A DNA stretch of 64,000 nucleotides from Rhynchopus sp. YZ270_cl-10 (GCA_964035575.1 OZ037838.1:682001-746000); one strand, 5' to 3'; shown: positions 19,632 through 31,362, counted from the stretch's first letter. Notes: generated by a model from the letters alone, not told the origin. Numbers and translations are program-made.

Positions 19632-21776
19632 CTAAGACTCATAAGACTCTAGTGCAGCTGCACTTATGCGTTGCTCACGACGGATGTTTGCTTTGAGCAG
19701 CGCAATCTTCTTCTTCAATGCGTACTGCTGTGCAGGGGTTGCACCCTCTGCCGCTGCATCGTTCTCTAGTACAGAGAGCTGCGCCTGCAGTGGCTGTACT
19801 GCTGCTGCGTGGTCAGAGACGACTGCGGCGCGCGTTCGTAGGTTGCCTACCGCCTTCTCACGCTGTGGTGACAACGCGACTGGATCGGGTGGGGGTGGTA
19901 ACACATTCGTGGAGGGGCCTTTGTACAGCGACGCAGCCTCGGAGACGAGGCTGCCTTGGTGATAGACACGTATGGTGGGCGGCTTGGCTTCGTGGGCATA
20001 GTGGTATTCACCTTCCCCGTGGAGCACGTCGTCTACCCAATGGCACGTCAGGCGGCTCCCCTCCCGGTAGTGGTAGGTGCCTTCACCGTGCTTCACCCCT
20101 GCGTTGAAGTGCCCAGCAAAGCGGTCGTTGTTCGAGCAGGTCAAGACCCCGTAGCCGTCGTAACGGTCGTTGATGTACTGCCCTTCGTAGCTGGAGCCTG
20201 AGGCAAGCGTTTCCTTCCCTTCGCCGTGGCGGCGGCCCTGCTTGAACGCACCACAATAAGAGCTCCCATTCTTGAAGCTCAAACTGCCCTTCCCATGATA
20301 CGCACCCCCCGCAAACGCCCCTTCATACACATCGCCATTCGCAAACTTCAGCACCCCGGTTCCGTGCTTGAGGTTCCCCCGGAACTCCCCGGTGTAGTGA
20401 TAGGCGCCATACTTTATCTCGATACCCTGCCCAGACTTGACCCCGGCCTCCCAGCTCCCCTCATAGGTGTCGGATGAGGCTGCCTCGTACCAGACCCCTA
20501 CGCCATGGAAGTTGCCGCACACAAACCCGCCTTCGTAGTAGTCTCCGTTTGCCATGTCGAGGCGCCCCCTGCCGTCGTAGAGCCCAGCCTTGAAGCCGCC
20601 TTTGTAGGCGTGCCCTTCTCGGGTGATCGCGCCAGCTCCGTGGAAGGTGCCGTCTTTGAAGCTTCCGGTGTACTTTAAGGGTGAAGAGTTCGAGAGCGTG
20701 CCTTCGCCGTCGAATTTGCCGTTGAGGACAGTGCCGGTGTAGGTGTGGCCGGAGGAGAGACGCATAGTGGCGGTGCCGGTCATGGCGCCTGCAAGGAAGA
20801 TGCCGTTGTACTCGAGAGAGGTGTTCTTGATGGTGAGCTCGCCGGTGTTGAGGCAGGGCGTCATGAGTGCTGGTGTGAGTCTCTTTTTCAGCAGCCCCAG
20901 GCCACTGTATACGTCGTCTACCCAGGCGCCACGGTACGACCACGTGCCGTCCTTTGCCTCTGCAAACCCCTGCCCGCAGCGCCGCCCCGCAATGAACTCC
21001 CCATTGTACAACGCATCCGCCGTCGCCAGCCGCCCCTGGCCGTGCATCACATCGTTGTACCAGAGTCCCACGTAGACCCACTGCTCCTCCACCCAGCCTT
21101 CACCCTGGCCACGGCGTTGGCCCTCACTGAAGTTTCCTACATACTGCTCGCCACTACGGTACTTCATCTTGCCAGCCCCATGCGGAAGCAACGCAGTCAC
21201 GCTCCCTGTATATTCCCAGTCATCGTTGCACAATGTGCCGGACCCAGTTACAGCGCCGGCAACGAAGGTGCCGATGTAGGTGGTCCTGCCTGTGTCTAAT
21301 GCACCCTGTCCATCCCATTCTCCCGATAGCCATTCACCGTCGTACGTGACGGTGGTGGTGGGGAGGTGCTGCAGAAGCTTCGGTACCGCAGTGTAAGTCG
21401 CCTTGCCAGTACCGGAGCGGAGCCCGCGCAGAAAGGTGCCGGTATAGGTGGAGTCGCCCGGGATAGTTTCTGTTGCATGTCCGCTGCGTTCGCCGTGTGC
21501 CCAGGACCCATCATAGACTCGACCATCCAGCCATGTGCACCGTCCCTGTCCGTGCCGCGCATCAGCCATGAAACAGCCTTCATAGGTCCACCCCTCGCTG
21601 CTCTTGCACACCCCGTTCCCGACGCGCTTCCCCTTCACCCACTGCCCGGTATAAGTGTCCCCCGTTGCGCCGCACACAAATGTCCCCTTGCCATGAAACA
21701 GGCCACTCTCAACGGCCTCACCACTGTATTTGTCGCCATTTTGATAGTTGCGTTTCAAATCGTAAGCGCCGAACAT
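19632..21776 (-). CDS. 24-repeat MORN protein
   Basis: A single-exon frame of 714 codons from the preferred start MFGAYD. An in-frame upstream ATG at 21860 would add 28 mostly hydrophobic residues that look like translated leader. From residue 17 to about 620 it is a run of 24 MORN repeats of the type YxGxxxxGxxxGxG with period about 23, two of them stretched by insertions (the fifth and twelfth). The last 90 residues are Ala/Gln/Lys-rich and likely form a coiled coil. MORN repeats bind acidic lipids or scaffold membrane and cytoskeletal structures, and long MORN proteins in protists often sit at basal bodies, cell cortex or division sites (family knowledge). No enzymatic domain follows, so a scaffold role is the likeliest reading. 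The gene is GC-rich compared with its flanks. A CAG acceptor-like site lies 20 nt before the preferred start. Confidence 0.92.
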   Translation of the reverse strand: MFGAYDLKRNYQNGDKYSGEAVESGLFHGKGTFVCGATGDTYTGQWVKGKRVGNGVCKSSEGWTYEGCFMADARHGQGRCTWLDGRVYDGSWAHGERSGHATETIPGDSTYTGTFLRGLRSGTGKATYTAVPKLLQHLPTTTVTYDGEWLSGEWDGQGALDTGRTTYIGTFVAGAVTGSGTLCNDDWEYTGSVTALLPHGAGKMKYRSGEQYVGNFSEGQRRGQGEGWVEEQWVYVGLWYNDVMHGQGRLATADALYNGEFIAGRRCGQGFAEAKDGTWSYRGAWVDDVYSGLGLLKKRLTPALMTPCLNTGELTIKNTSLEYNGIFLAGAMTGTATMRLSSGHTYTGTVLNGKFDGEGTLSNSSPLKYTGSFKDGTFHGAGAITREGHAYKGGFKAGLYDGRGRLDMANGDYYEGGFVCGNFHGVGVWYEAASSDTYEGSWEAGVKSGQGIEIKYGAYHYTGEFRGNLKHGTGVLKFANGDVYEGAFAGGAYHGKGSLSFKNGSSYCGAFKQGRRHGEGKETLASGSSYEGQYINDRYDGYGVLTCSNNDRFAGHFNAGVKHGEGTYHYREGSRLTCHWVDDVLHGEGEYHYAHEAKPPTIRVYHQGSLVSEAASLYKGPSTNVLPPPPDPVALSPQREKAVGNLRTRAAVVSDHAAAVQPLQAQLSVLENDAAAEGATPAQQYALKKKIALLKANIRREQRISAAALESYES

Positions 21777-21934
21777 CAGAGAAACAGGGAGGGGCACTGG
21801 AAGTGTGATATGTGTAGCGAGGAAGAGGGGTACTATGGGAAAGAAAAAGCAAAAAGGCACACCAGAAAACGAATACTGGTGTGGCCGTCAACAGATGGTA
21901 AAAGAACGAGTAATTTGATTTCACAACAGTTTAT

Positions 21935-22115
21935 ACATGACAAGTGACTTTTTTGTCATTTCACTTGTCATTACAAGTGAATAGCCTATATCCCCATAGA
22001 AAATCACTTGTCATGACAAGTGGACAAGTGGCTCACTTGTCATTCACTTGTCATTTACTTGTCACCCATTTCACTTGTCATTCACTTGTCATTTTCACCT
22101 GTCCCTTGTCACTGG
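21935..22115. repeat. Cluster of CACTTGTCAT motifs upstream of the MORN gene
   Basis: About ten copies of CACTTGTCAT or its complement ATGACAAGTG within 180 bp, some arranged head to head. It lies about 160 bp upstream of the MORN start. The motif differs by one base from the CACCTGTCAT motif of the 50183-53364 element, so it may be the remains of one end of a related transposon, though a regulatory role for the MORN gene is not excluded. Confidence 0.7.
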
Positions 22116-22184
22116 GTCCCGTCGTGTACAGCTTAGCGTACCCCCCCCCGCAGTGTGGTATACACCCAATCTCCAAAAGCCTCC

Positions 22185-22350
22185 AAAGTGAAAGATATTT
22201 TCGGTGTCAGAATGATTCGGCGTAAAAACATGTAATAGAACATCAGATCTCTGACACATTAGTATATAATTGCTATTCTGGTGTCGCGAGTTTATGTGGG
22301 AGATACCTGAGAAAACGTGCGTGCCTGAAGGATTCGATTTGGCAAAATAG
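22185..22350 (+). repeat. Degenerate copy of the CCTTAACACTC-ended repeat
   Basis: It matches the core of the family (GTGTCGCGAGTTTATGTGGG, then CGTGCGTGCCTGAAGGATTC) with many substitutions. It lies just left of the satellite block and marks the boundary of the block's flank. Confidence 0.55.
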
Positions 22351-22504
22351 GCGTCATTCACCAAAAAACTGATACATTCTCCTTCTGGATTAGATTTATA
22401 GTCTCAAACCACTTCATGTAGGCTGTGAAATACATTATTTCAGTGTAAGAACCATGAGGAGGCCGTTTGTGCACAAAGACAACACAACAACCCCACTCAA
22501 CGCA

Positions 22505-25500
22505 CCTCATTCTACTGCGAAAATTTCCTCTTTCCAACACAACGCGTTCGTCTGCAAAAACCCACGCTTTCGAACGCAACACGTTCTTCTGCGAAAACCC
22601 ACTCTTTCCAAAGCAACGCGTTCATCTGAAAAAACCAACGCTTTCGAAAGCAACGCGTTCTTCCGCAAAAACCCACGCTTTCGAACGCAACACTTTCTTC
22701 TGCGAAAACCCACGCTTTCGAACGCAACGCGTTCTTCTGCAAAAACCCCCGCTTTCTAACGCAACGACTTCTTCTTCAAAAACCCCCGCTTTCTAACGCA
22801 ACGCGTTCTTCTGCAAAAACCCCCGCTTTCTAACGCAACGACTTCTTCTGCAAAAGCCCACGCTTTCGAACGCAACGCGTTCTTCTGCAAAAACCCACGC
22901 TTTCGAACGCAACGCGTTCTTCTGCAAAAACCCCCGCTTTCTAACGCAACGACTTCTTCTGCAAAAACCCCCGCTTTCTAACGCAACGACTTCTTCTGCA
23001 AAAACCCACGCTTTCGAAAGCAACGCGTTCTTCTGCAAAAACCCACGCTTTCGAACGCAACACTTTCTTCTGCGAAAACCCACGCTTTCGAACGCAACGC
23101 GTTCTTCTGCAAAAACCCCCGCTTTCTAACGCAACGACTTCTTCTGCAAAAACCCCCGCTTTCTAACGCAACGCGTTCTTCTGCAAAAACCCCCGCTTTC
23201 TAACGCAACGACTTCTTCTGCAAAAACCCACGCTTTCGAAAGCAACGCGTTCTTCTGCGAAAACCCACGCTTTCGAAAGCAACGCGTTCTTCTGCAAAAA
23301 CCCACGCTTTCGAAAGCAACGCGTTCTTCTGCGAAAACCCACGCTTTCGAAAGCAACGCGTTCTTCTGCAAAAACCCACGCTTTCGAAAGCAACGCGTTC
23401 TTCTGCGAAAACCCACGCTTTCGAAAGCAACGCGTTCTTCTGCAAAAACCCACGCTTTCGAAAGCAACGCGTTCTTTTGCGAAAACCCACGCTTTCGAAC
23501 GCAACACTTTCTTCTGCGAAAACCCACGCTTTCGAACGCAACGCGTTCTTCTGCAAAAACCCCCGCTTTCTAACGCAACGACTTCTTCTTCAAAAACCCC
23601 CGCTTTCTAACGCAACGCGTTCTTCTGCAAAAACCCCCGCTTTCTAACGCAACGACTTCTTCTGCAAAAACCCACGCTTTCGAAAGCAACGCGTTCTTCT
23701 GCGAAAACCCACGCTTTCGAAAGCAACGCGTTCTTCTGCAAAAACCCACGCTTTCGAAAGCAACGCGTTCTTTTGCGAAAACCCACGCTTTCGAACGCAA
23801 CGCGTTCTTCTGCAAAAGCCCACGCTTTCGAAAGCAACGCGTTCTTCTGCAAAAACCCACGCTTTCGAAAGCAACGCGTTCTTCTGCAAAAACCCACGCT
23901 TTCGAAAGCAACGCGTTCTTCTGCGAAAACCCACGCTTTCGAACGCAACGCGTTCTTCTGCAAAAACCCACGCTTTCGAAAGCAACGCGTTCTTCTGCGA
24001 AAACCCACGCTTTCGAACGCAACGCGTTCTTCTGCAAAAGCCCACGCTTTCGAACGCAACGCGTTCTTCTGGGAAAACCCACGCTTTCGAACGCAACGCG
24101 TTCTTCTGCAAAAGCCCACGCTTTCGAAAGCAACGCGTTCTTCTGCGAAAACCCACGCTTTCGAACGCAACGCGTTCTTCTGCAAAACCCACGCTTTCGA
24201 ACGCAACGCGTTCTTCTGCGAAAACCCACGCTTTCGAACGCAACGCGTTCTTCTGCAAAACCCACGCTTTCGAACGCAACGCGTTCTTCTGCAAAAACCC
24301 ACGCTTTCGAAAGCAACGCGTTCTTCTGCGAAAACCCACGCTTTCGAACGCAACGCGTTCTTCTACAAAACCCACGCTTTCGAACGCAACGCGTTCTTCC
24401 GCAAAACCCACGCTTTCGAAAGCAACGCGTTCTTCTGCAAAACCCACGCTTTCGAAAGCAACGCGTTCTTCTGCGAAAACCCACGCTTTCGAAAGCAACG
24501 CGTTCTTCTGCGAAAACCCACGCTTTCGAACGCAACGCGTTCTTCTGCAAAACCCACGCTTTCGAAAGCAACGCGTTCTTCTGCAAAACCCACGCTTTCG
24601 AAAGCAACGCGTTCTTCTGCGAAAACCCACGCTTTCGAAAGCAACGCGTTCTTCTGCGAAAACCCACGCTTTCGAACGCAACGCGTTCTTCTGCAAAAGC
24701 CCACGATTTCGAACGCAACGCGTTCTTCTACAAAAGCCCACGCTTTCGAACGCAACGCGTTCTTCTGCAAAAGCCCACGCTTTCGAACGCAACGCGTTCT
24801 TCTGCGAAAACCCACGCTTTCGAACGCAACGCGTTCTTCTGCGAAAACCCACGCTTTCGAACGCAACGCGTTCTTCTGCAAAAGCCCACGCTTTCGAACG
24901 CAACGCGTTCTTCCGCAAAACCCACGCTTTCGAAAGCAACGCGTTCTTCTGCAAAACCCACGCTTTCGAAAGCAACGCGTTCTTCTGCAAAACCCACGCT
25001 TTCGAAAGCAACGCGTTCTTCTGCGAAAACCCACGCTTTCGAAAGCAACGCGTTCTTCTGCAAAACCCACGCTTTCGAAAGCAACGCGTTCTTCTGCAAA
25101 ACCCACGCTTTCGAAAGCAACGCGTTCTTCTGCGAAAACCCACGCTTTCGAAAGCAACGCGTTCTTCTGCGAAAACCCACGCTTTCGAACGCAACGCGTT
25201 CTTCTGCGAAAACCCACGCTTTCGAACGCAACGCGTTCTTCTGCAAAAACCCACGCTTTCGAAAGCAACGCGTTCTTCTGCGAAAACCCACGCTTTCGAA
25301 CGCAACGCGTTCTTCTGCAAAACCCACGCTTTCGAAAGCAACGCGTTCTTCTGCAAAAACCCACGCTTTCGAACGCAACGCGTTCTTCTGCGAAAACCCA
25401 CGCTTTCGAAAGCAACGCGTTCTTCTGCGAAAACCCACGCTTTCGAACGCAACGCGTTCTTCTGCAAAAACCCACGCTTTCGAACGCAACGCGTTCTTCT

Positions 25501-27559
25501 GCAAAAACCCACGCTTTCGAACGCAACGCGTTCTTCTGCGAAAACCCACGCTTTCGAAAGCAACGCGTTCTTCTGCGAAAACCCACGCTTTCGAACGCAA
25601 CGCGTTCATCTGCAAAAGCCCACGCTTTCGAACGCAACGCGTTCTTCTGCGAAAACCCACGCTTTCGAAAGCAACGCGTTCTTCTGCGAAAAGGCACGCT
25701 TTCGAACGCAACGCGTTCTTCTGCAAAACCCACGCTTTCGAAAGCAACGCGTTCTTCTGCGAAAACCCACTCTTGCGAACGCAACGCGTTCTTCTGCAAA
25801 AACCCACGCTTTCGAACGCAACGCGTTCTTCTGCGAAAACCCACGCTTTCGAAAGCAACGCGTTCTTCTGCGAAAACCCACGCTTTCGAACGCAACGCGT
25901 TCTTCTGCAAAACCCACGCTTTCGAAAGCAACGCGTTCTTCTGCAAAAACCCACGCTTTCGAACGCAACGCGTTCTTCTGCGAAAGCCCACGCTTTCGAA
26001 AGCAACGCGTTTTTCTGCGAAAACCCACGCTTTCGAACGCAACGCGTTCTTCTGCGAAAACCCACGCTTTCGAACGCAACGCGTTCTTCTGCAAAACCCA
26101 CGCTTTCGAAAGCAACGCGTTCTTCTACAAAAACCCACGCTTTCGAAAGCAACGCGTTCTTCTGCAAAACCCACGCTTTCGAAAGCAACGCGTTCTTCTG
26201 CGAAAACCCACGCTTTCGAACGCAACGCTTTCTTCTGCGAAAACCCACGCTTTCGAACGCAACGCTTTCTTCTGCGAAAACCCACGCTTTCGAACGCAAC
26301 GCGTTCTTCTGCAAAACCCACGCTTTCGAACGCAACGCGTTCTTTTGCAAAAGCCCACGCTTTCGAACGCAACGCGTTCTTCTGCGAAAACCCACGCTTT
26401 CGAACGCAACGCGTTCTTCTGCGAAAACCCACGCTTTCGAACGCAACGCGTTCTTCTGCAAAAGCCCACGCTTTCGAACGCAACGCGTTCTTCTGCAAAA
26501 GCCCACGCTTTCGAACGCAACGCGTTCTTCTGCAAAAGCCCACGCTTTCGAACGCAACGCGTTCTTCTGCGAAAACCCACGCTTTCGAACGCAACGCGTT
26601 CTTCTGCGAAAACCCACTCTTTCGAAAGCAACGCGTTCTTCTGCAAAACCCACGCTTTCGAAAGCAACGCGTTCTTCTGCGAAAACCCACTCTTGCGAAC
26701 GCAACGCGTTCTTCTGCAAAAACCCACGCTTTCGAACGCAACGCGTTCTTCTGCGAAAACCCACGCTTTCGAACGCAACGCGTTCTTCTGCGAAAACCCA
26801 CGCTTTCGAACGCAACGCGTTCTTCTGCAAAAGCCCACGCTTTCGAACGCAACGCGTTCTTCTGCAAAAGCCCACGCTTTCGAACGCAACGCGTTCTTCT
26901 GCAAAAGCCCACGCTTTCGAACGCAACGCGTTCTTCTGCGAAAACCCACGCTTTCGAACGCAACGCGTTCTTCTGCGAAAACCCACTCTTTCGAAAGCAA
27001 CGCGTTCTTCTGCGAAAACCCACGCTTTCGAACGCAACGCGTTCTTCTGCAAAAGCCCACGCTTTCGAACGCAACGCGTTCTTCTGCAAAAACCCACGCT
27101 TTCGAACGCAACGCGTTCTTCTGCAAAAACCCACGCTTTCGAAAGCAACGCGTTCTTCTGCGAAAACCCACGCTTTCGAACGCAACGCGTTCTTCTGCAA
27201 AAACCCACGCTTTCGAACGCAACGCGTTCTTCTGCAAAAACCCACGCTTTCGAAAGCAACGCGTTCTTCTGCGAAAACCCACGCTTTCGAACGCAACGCG
27301 TTCTTCTGCAAAAGCCCACGCTTTCGAACGCAACGCGTTCACCTGCAAAAGCCCACGCTTTCGAACGCAACGCGTTCTTCTGGGAAAACCCACGCTTTCG
27401 AACGCAACGCGTTCTTTTGCGAAAACCCACGCTTTCGAACGCAACGCGTTCTTCTGCGAAAACCCACGCTTTCGAACGCAACGCGTTCTTTTGCGAAAAC
27501 CCACGCTTTCGAACGCAACGCGTTCACCTGCAAAAGCCCACGCTTTCGAACGCAACGCG
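22505..27559. repeat. 37-bp satellite array 1
   Basis: About 135 tandem units of a 37-bp repeat beginning CCCACGCTTTCGAACGCAAC and continuing GCGTTCTTCTGCGAAAA. Common variants are GAAC/GAAAG in the middle, a GCGAAAA/GCAAAAA/GCAAAAG tail and 36-bp units lacking one A. The first units (22505-22640) are degenerate, as expected at an array edge. Around 22740-23660 many units read CCCCGCTTTCTAACG. The unit contains the palindromes TTCGAA and AACGCGTT. The common unit has no stop triplet on either strand, which produces long spurious frames in all directions. Array 1 ends at the poly(T) of the LINE at 27560. Confidence 0.98.
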
Positions 27560-30500
27560 TTTTTTTTTTTTTTTTTTTTTTCTCTTTGGCCTTTAGTGGT
27601 CTTTTTATTGCGATAGGTTAGTACACAATGAACAAAAAGCAAGGTGGGCGCACCACTCAAACAAAATGAACAGAACACAAAAGGTGGGCACGGCCCAGGG
27701 TATCTCATTACACCTCCCCTGACGTTGGTCTCCTGCTTGCTTGAGAGGCCGGGGAATCACTTTGGAGTCAAACAACTCGTACGCGAGGATACCTCCCCTA
27801 AAACTGGAAAATACAAATGGAGTGGTGCGCGCAGTAATGTAAGCGGTGTCGTGGCGTGCTTAGCCAAAGGTATACGCTTAAAAGTCACTCAAAAAAAAAA
27901 AAAAAAAAAATAAAAGGGAATATGCATTGTGTAAGTATAACTAGTGTGTATTTATATGGGGCGGTGTGGAAAGTGAAACGTAAGGCAGCAAATAGGGTAC
28001 ACACAGCTCGCCCCCATCACACGCTTTCCCCCTTTCATATCCCAAGATAGCACCCAGGGCGCAATCGATTTTAACATCAACAAAATGCAGTGACTGGTGT
28101 GTTTGTGTGTCTTTAGGGGCGAGGGGGCGGGCAGAGTGAGAGGCAGGCATCTGTGGCAGTCGCAAACCCCCAGCAGGTGCCCTGATCTCTTAGGTAGGTT
28201 TGTGTTGTGGCGGCGTACACGATTTGCCCTTGTTGTGGTGTTGGTGGCGTTCTTTTGGGGCATGTGGCTCGTGTTATTACCTATGAGACTCGGACACCCA
28301 GCAGAGGCGCAACTTCCACTTCAGGTACCCATCGCTCTCCCCACCCCTCCTCCCCTTGTCGTCGCATTTGCCTGTGCCGCAATCGGGTGTGCTTAGGGTA
28401 CTACATCGGGCCACGGGCAGGGGCTGAGTCTGGGGGTTGTCGTGGCAGAAAAATAAGCTAGTGAGTAGGGCACGAGTAGTACGTTCCCACATTGCGTAAC
28501 GTATCTTACTTGCATATGGGGATAAGGGGGGTTAAATGGTAGTACAGGTGGCTCGCATCGGGGGTGTCGCTACGCACCCGTCTACTTTACAGTGACTGCT
28601 GCCGAAAATAAAAAGGTGGGAGGTTACAGGGGCGCGGTACCCACTGGCGCCTCCCCGCAAGGTGTTGATAGCGACAGGTTGTTTCAGTTTGCAATTGCGA
28701 AAAAAAAAAAAATATTTTAAAATAAAACATTTTTTTTTTTTAAAAATTAAAATTTGTGTTATTAAAGTTTTGTTTTGTTACAAATTGTAGAAGTGTGTGT
28801 CACTACCCGTGGGGGGGAAGTTTGGGGCTACTGCGGTTGACATAGTGTCCCATAAGAGTGTGCTGTTGTTTTCGCTAGTAGCGTACCTGGTGGAGCATGC
28901 AAGGTGGCCTAGTAGACTCCTACGCAGCTTCACCGGCACGTGTGTATTGTGTAAAGGGGGAAGGGTGAGGTGGGGGTATTAAATAGGGGAGTTGGGGAAT
29001 TTGGGATTTTGGTGGGCGGGAAGAACGTCCGTATGGTAAGACGCGCCGCACGCCTCTTTGGGCACATGTAGTGTTTGTGTGTGCATGTGCTTGCATGTTT
29101 AGTCATAAGGGGGGTTTTGATGGTTGTGTTGGTAGCTCGCATCGGGGGTGTCGCTACGCACCCTTTCACCTAACAGTAATTGCTGCCGTAAAAGAAAAAT
29201 AAATGATAAATGAAAAAGAGGAGGTTACCAGAGCGCGGTAGACACTGGCGCCTCCCCTCGAGGTGTTTGGTTGCGACAGAAAAGGTTACATTTTGCATTT
29301 TAAAAGTATCAAAAGAGGATAAGGTGTGAGCAGTTAAAGTAAAGGTGTGGGTCACTACCCTTTGAAGGGGAACAATGGGGTAACTGCAGCGCGGTAGTCG
29401 CTGGTGACCCTCAAGATTGTGTTGTTGTTTTGACAGGCAGCGTAATCGGTGGAAAATGCAAGGTGGCCGGGTAGACCCCTAAGCAGCTTCACCGGCACGT
29501 GCGTATTGTGTAAAGGGGGAAGGGTGTGTTGGCGGTATTAAATAGGGGGGAATTGGGGCACGGGAAGAGCATTCGTAGGGTAGATGTGTGGTACACCTCC
29601 GTCCGCACATGTATAGTTTACTTTAATTGATTAATGTACAGTCAGATGCTCCTAATCTACTTGTGTTTAACGACTGTTGACCTCCAAAAGAGCGGTAAAT
29701 ACATTGTGCTGTGGTACAGAGAGTGTAGGGAGTGGCGGCATAAAAAGGGGATAACTAGGTGCATAAAGAAGCGTCCGCTGGGTAAAATGTGGAGTACGCC
29801 TCTCTGGGCGTACTTCGAGTGCGGAGGGACCTGGGGCTTCAATAGCGAGAGAGAATTATGCATCAGGGATTTCTACGGTGTGAGAAGTGTGGTAGAGATG
29901 TGGAAAAATGGGTAGGGGGAACGCTGAATGAGCGAACGAAAGGCTTTTGATTGGGTAACATGTGGGGAAAGACAGCAGAAAAGCAACAAAATACCCGTTG
30001 TAAATAGGGGGACATGAATAACACGCTTGTTGTCAGGGGCTAGCAGCGCGACGTAAGTCGTACTGCAGCCTATGACACAAGATTAAACACAGAACATAAT
30101 AATATTAATCAACAACAACTCAGTCACGACTAACTACCGTTACGGAGGTACTCCTCAAGCGGGCCAGGCAGGAAACTCTCGCTGACGAGGTACTTCAGGG
30201 CGGTCGCCGGCTCTCGCATGAGGAGGGTATGGAGGTCCGGGAGGCTTTCGCTACACGTTTGTCGGCAGGAGAAGAACAGGTGCTTCAGGGTGCAGGGCTT
30301 GTCGCATCGCAGGCATGTGGCAGTGTTCGACGAGGTGCGGAAGTCGAACGTTAGCTGGTTGCTGCCAGCTCGGAGGCTGCGGATGGTGGTTTCCCCCCTG
30401 CGGGTGAGGTCCGTGCAGTGGACGGGAGGTTGCAGCACCGCTACGTCCGCTCCGGCCTTCCTGGCGTACACCGTGTTCGTGCCGGGCTGCTCGACGGAAG

Positions 30501-31362
30501 GGGTGTTCGCCAGGTGACGTCTCGCACATGATCTGGCGGCAGAGAAGGACAGGCCAGGGCTCTGCACCATCTTGGTGCCTTCTGCGGCCGCAGCGTCAGC
30601 AGCATCATTGCCCAGGACCTGCACATGCGAGGGGACGTAGTGCAGTATTAGGTTTATGTTGTTGCCGGCAAGCCGGTGTAGTCCTTTCCAGAGTTTGTGT
30701 TCGAAGTCCTCTCTGGCCTTCTTGGGACCGCTCTCTAGCGCACGCAGGGACGATTGCGAGTCTGTGAGGATGGCGCAGGTGGCCCCAGGGGTTGCTTTGT
30801 CAAAGAGAAGGTCAATGGAGTGGCCTATGGCGATCATTTCGGCTTGAAAGCTGCTTGCGCCGGTGCCGGCCCCGTAGGAGAAGGAGCAGTTGGGTTCTCG
30901 CATCTCGGGGAGCTTGTACAGCACTACCCCAGCACCCCCGCTTTTGCCCTGGACAGAGCCGTCGGTGTAGGCGTGCCATTCGCAGGGGGGAAGGCGTTGG
31001 AGGGCCTCCTCTGTGAGGAGCAGGAATTTTTCGTCATCTGGCTCAGGGTCGGAGCGGCGTATCCCAGGTATCGTGGCGGTGATACTTAGGCGGGGCAGTA
31101 CGTCACTCCAATACCACGGGTCTACAGGCAGGTGACGCTGCATATCTGCCATATGCACCCCAGGTCTGCGGAACTCCTTGTGTGCCTCGGAGGAGAGTCG
31201 CTGGGCGGCGGAGAGCCAGTTGTTGAGCGTGAGGGAGGCGGAGGTGTAGCCGCAGGCCGCTTTCCCTGGCGTGTCGGTGTGACGCCGAAACAACTCGAAC
31301 GCAGTTACGGCGTCCAATCGCATCAGGTCCACTATCGGGGTCAGGCGTGCCTCCCACAGCAA
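27560..31362 (-). mobile_element. LINE copy 1, 5'-truncated, inserted in the satellite
   Basis: On the minus strand this is a non-LTR retrotransposon 3' portion: RNase H plus zinc knuckle C-terminus (30130-31362), then about 2.55 kb of 3' untranslated sequence and a 22-nt poly(A) tail (27560-27581 as T). Both edges abut 37-bp satellite. The left junction follows GCAACGCG, and the right resumes at GTTCTTCTGC, so about 3 bp (GTT) may be duplicated. The RT and endonuclease parts are missing through 5' truncation, usual for LINEs. The 3' region holds a diverged internal tandem duplication of about 570 bp (compare 28547-28990 with 29128-29550). Confidence 0.9.
30130..31362 (-). CDS. LINE ORF C-terminus: RNase H and zinc knuckle (5'-truncated)
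   Basis: About 410 codons remain of a LINE polyprotein. RNase H hallmarks are in order and spacing: YTDGS (first Asp), SSFQAEMIAI (Glu), LTDSQSSL (second Asp) and HVQVLGNDAAD (last Asp). The tail CLRCDKPCTLKHLFFSC is a C-x2-C ... H ... C zinc-binding motif. A C-terminal RNase H followed by such a tail is found in the I/ingi-like group of LINEs (family knowledge), and I assign it there tentatively. The frame is open into the satellite upstream, so a computed protein would be a satellite-RNase H fusion. The real N-terminus is absent. The same translation occurs at 40851-42083. Confidence 0.88.
   Translation of the reverse strand: MLWEARLTPIVDLMRLDAVTAFELFRRHTDTPGKAACGYTSASLTLNNWLSAAQRLSSEAHKEFRRPGVHMADMQRHLPVDPWYWSDVLPRLSITATIPGIRRSDPEPDDEKFLLLTEEALQRLPPCEWHAYTDGSVQGKSGGAGVVLYKLPEMREPNCSFSYGAGTGASSFQAEMIAIGHSIDLLFDKATPGATCAILTDSQSSLRALESGPKKAREDFEHKLWKGLHRLAGNNINLILHYVPSHVQVLGNDAADAAAAEGTKMVQSPGLSFSAARSCARRHLANTPSVEQPGTNTVYARKAGADVAVLQPPVHCTDLTRRGETTIRSLRAGSNQLTFDFRTSSNTATCLRCDKPCTLKHLFFSCRQTCSESLPDLHTLLMREPATALKYLVSESFLPGPLEEYLRNGS

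Noticed and set aside
23644-27621. Very long open frames (up to 1282 codons) through satellite array 1 on both strands, and similar ones in arrays 2-5
   Set aside because: They arise because the 37-bp unit has no stop triplet on either strand. Each is the same 37-residue cycle repeated, with no ordinary start codon.
27644-28461. Repeated 60-100 codon frames next to each LINE poly(A) tail
   Set aside because: They lie in the LINE 3' untranslated region, recur only because the LINE copies recur, and have no protein features.
28550-29160. Possible structured RNA or tRNA in the GC-rich GCTCGCATCGGGGGTGTCGC blocks
   Set aside because: No cloverleaf could be drawn. The block is explained by the internal duplication of the LINE 3' region.
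27560-31362. LTR retrotransposon or virus-like origin of the RNase H sequence
   Set aside because: Poly(A) tail, 5' truncation, C-terminal zinc knuckle and absence of long terminal repeats all indicate a LINE.
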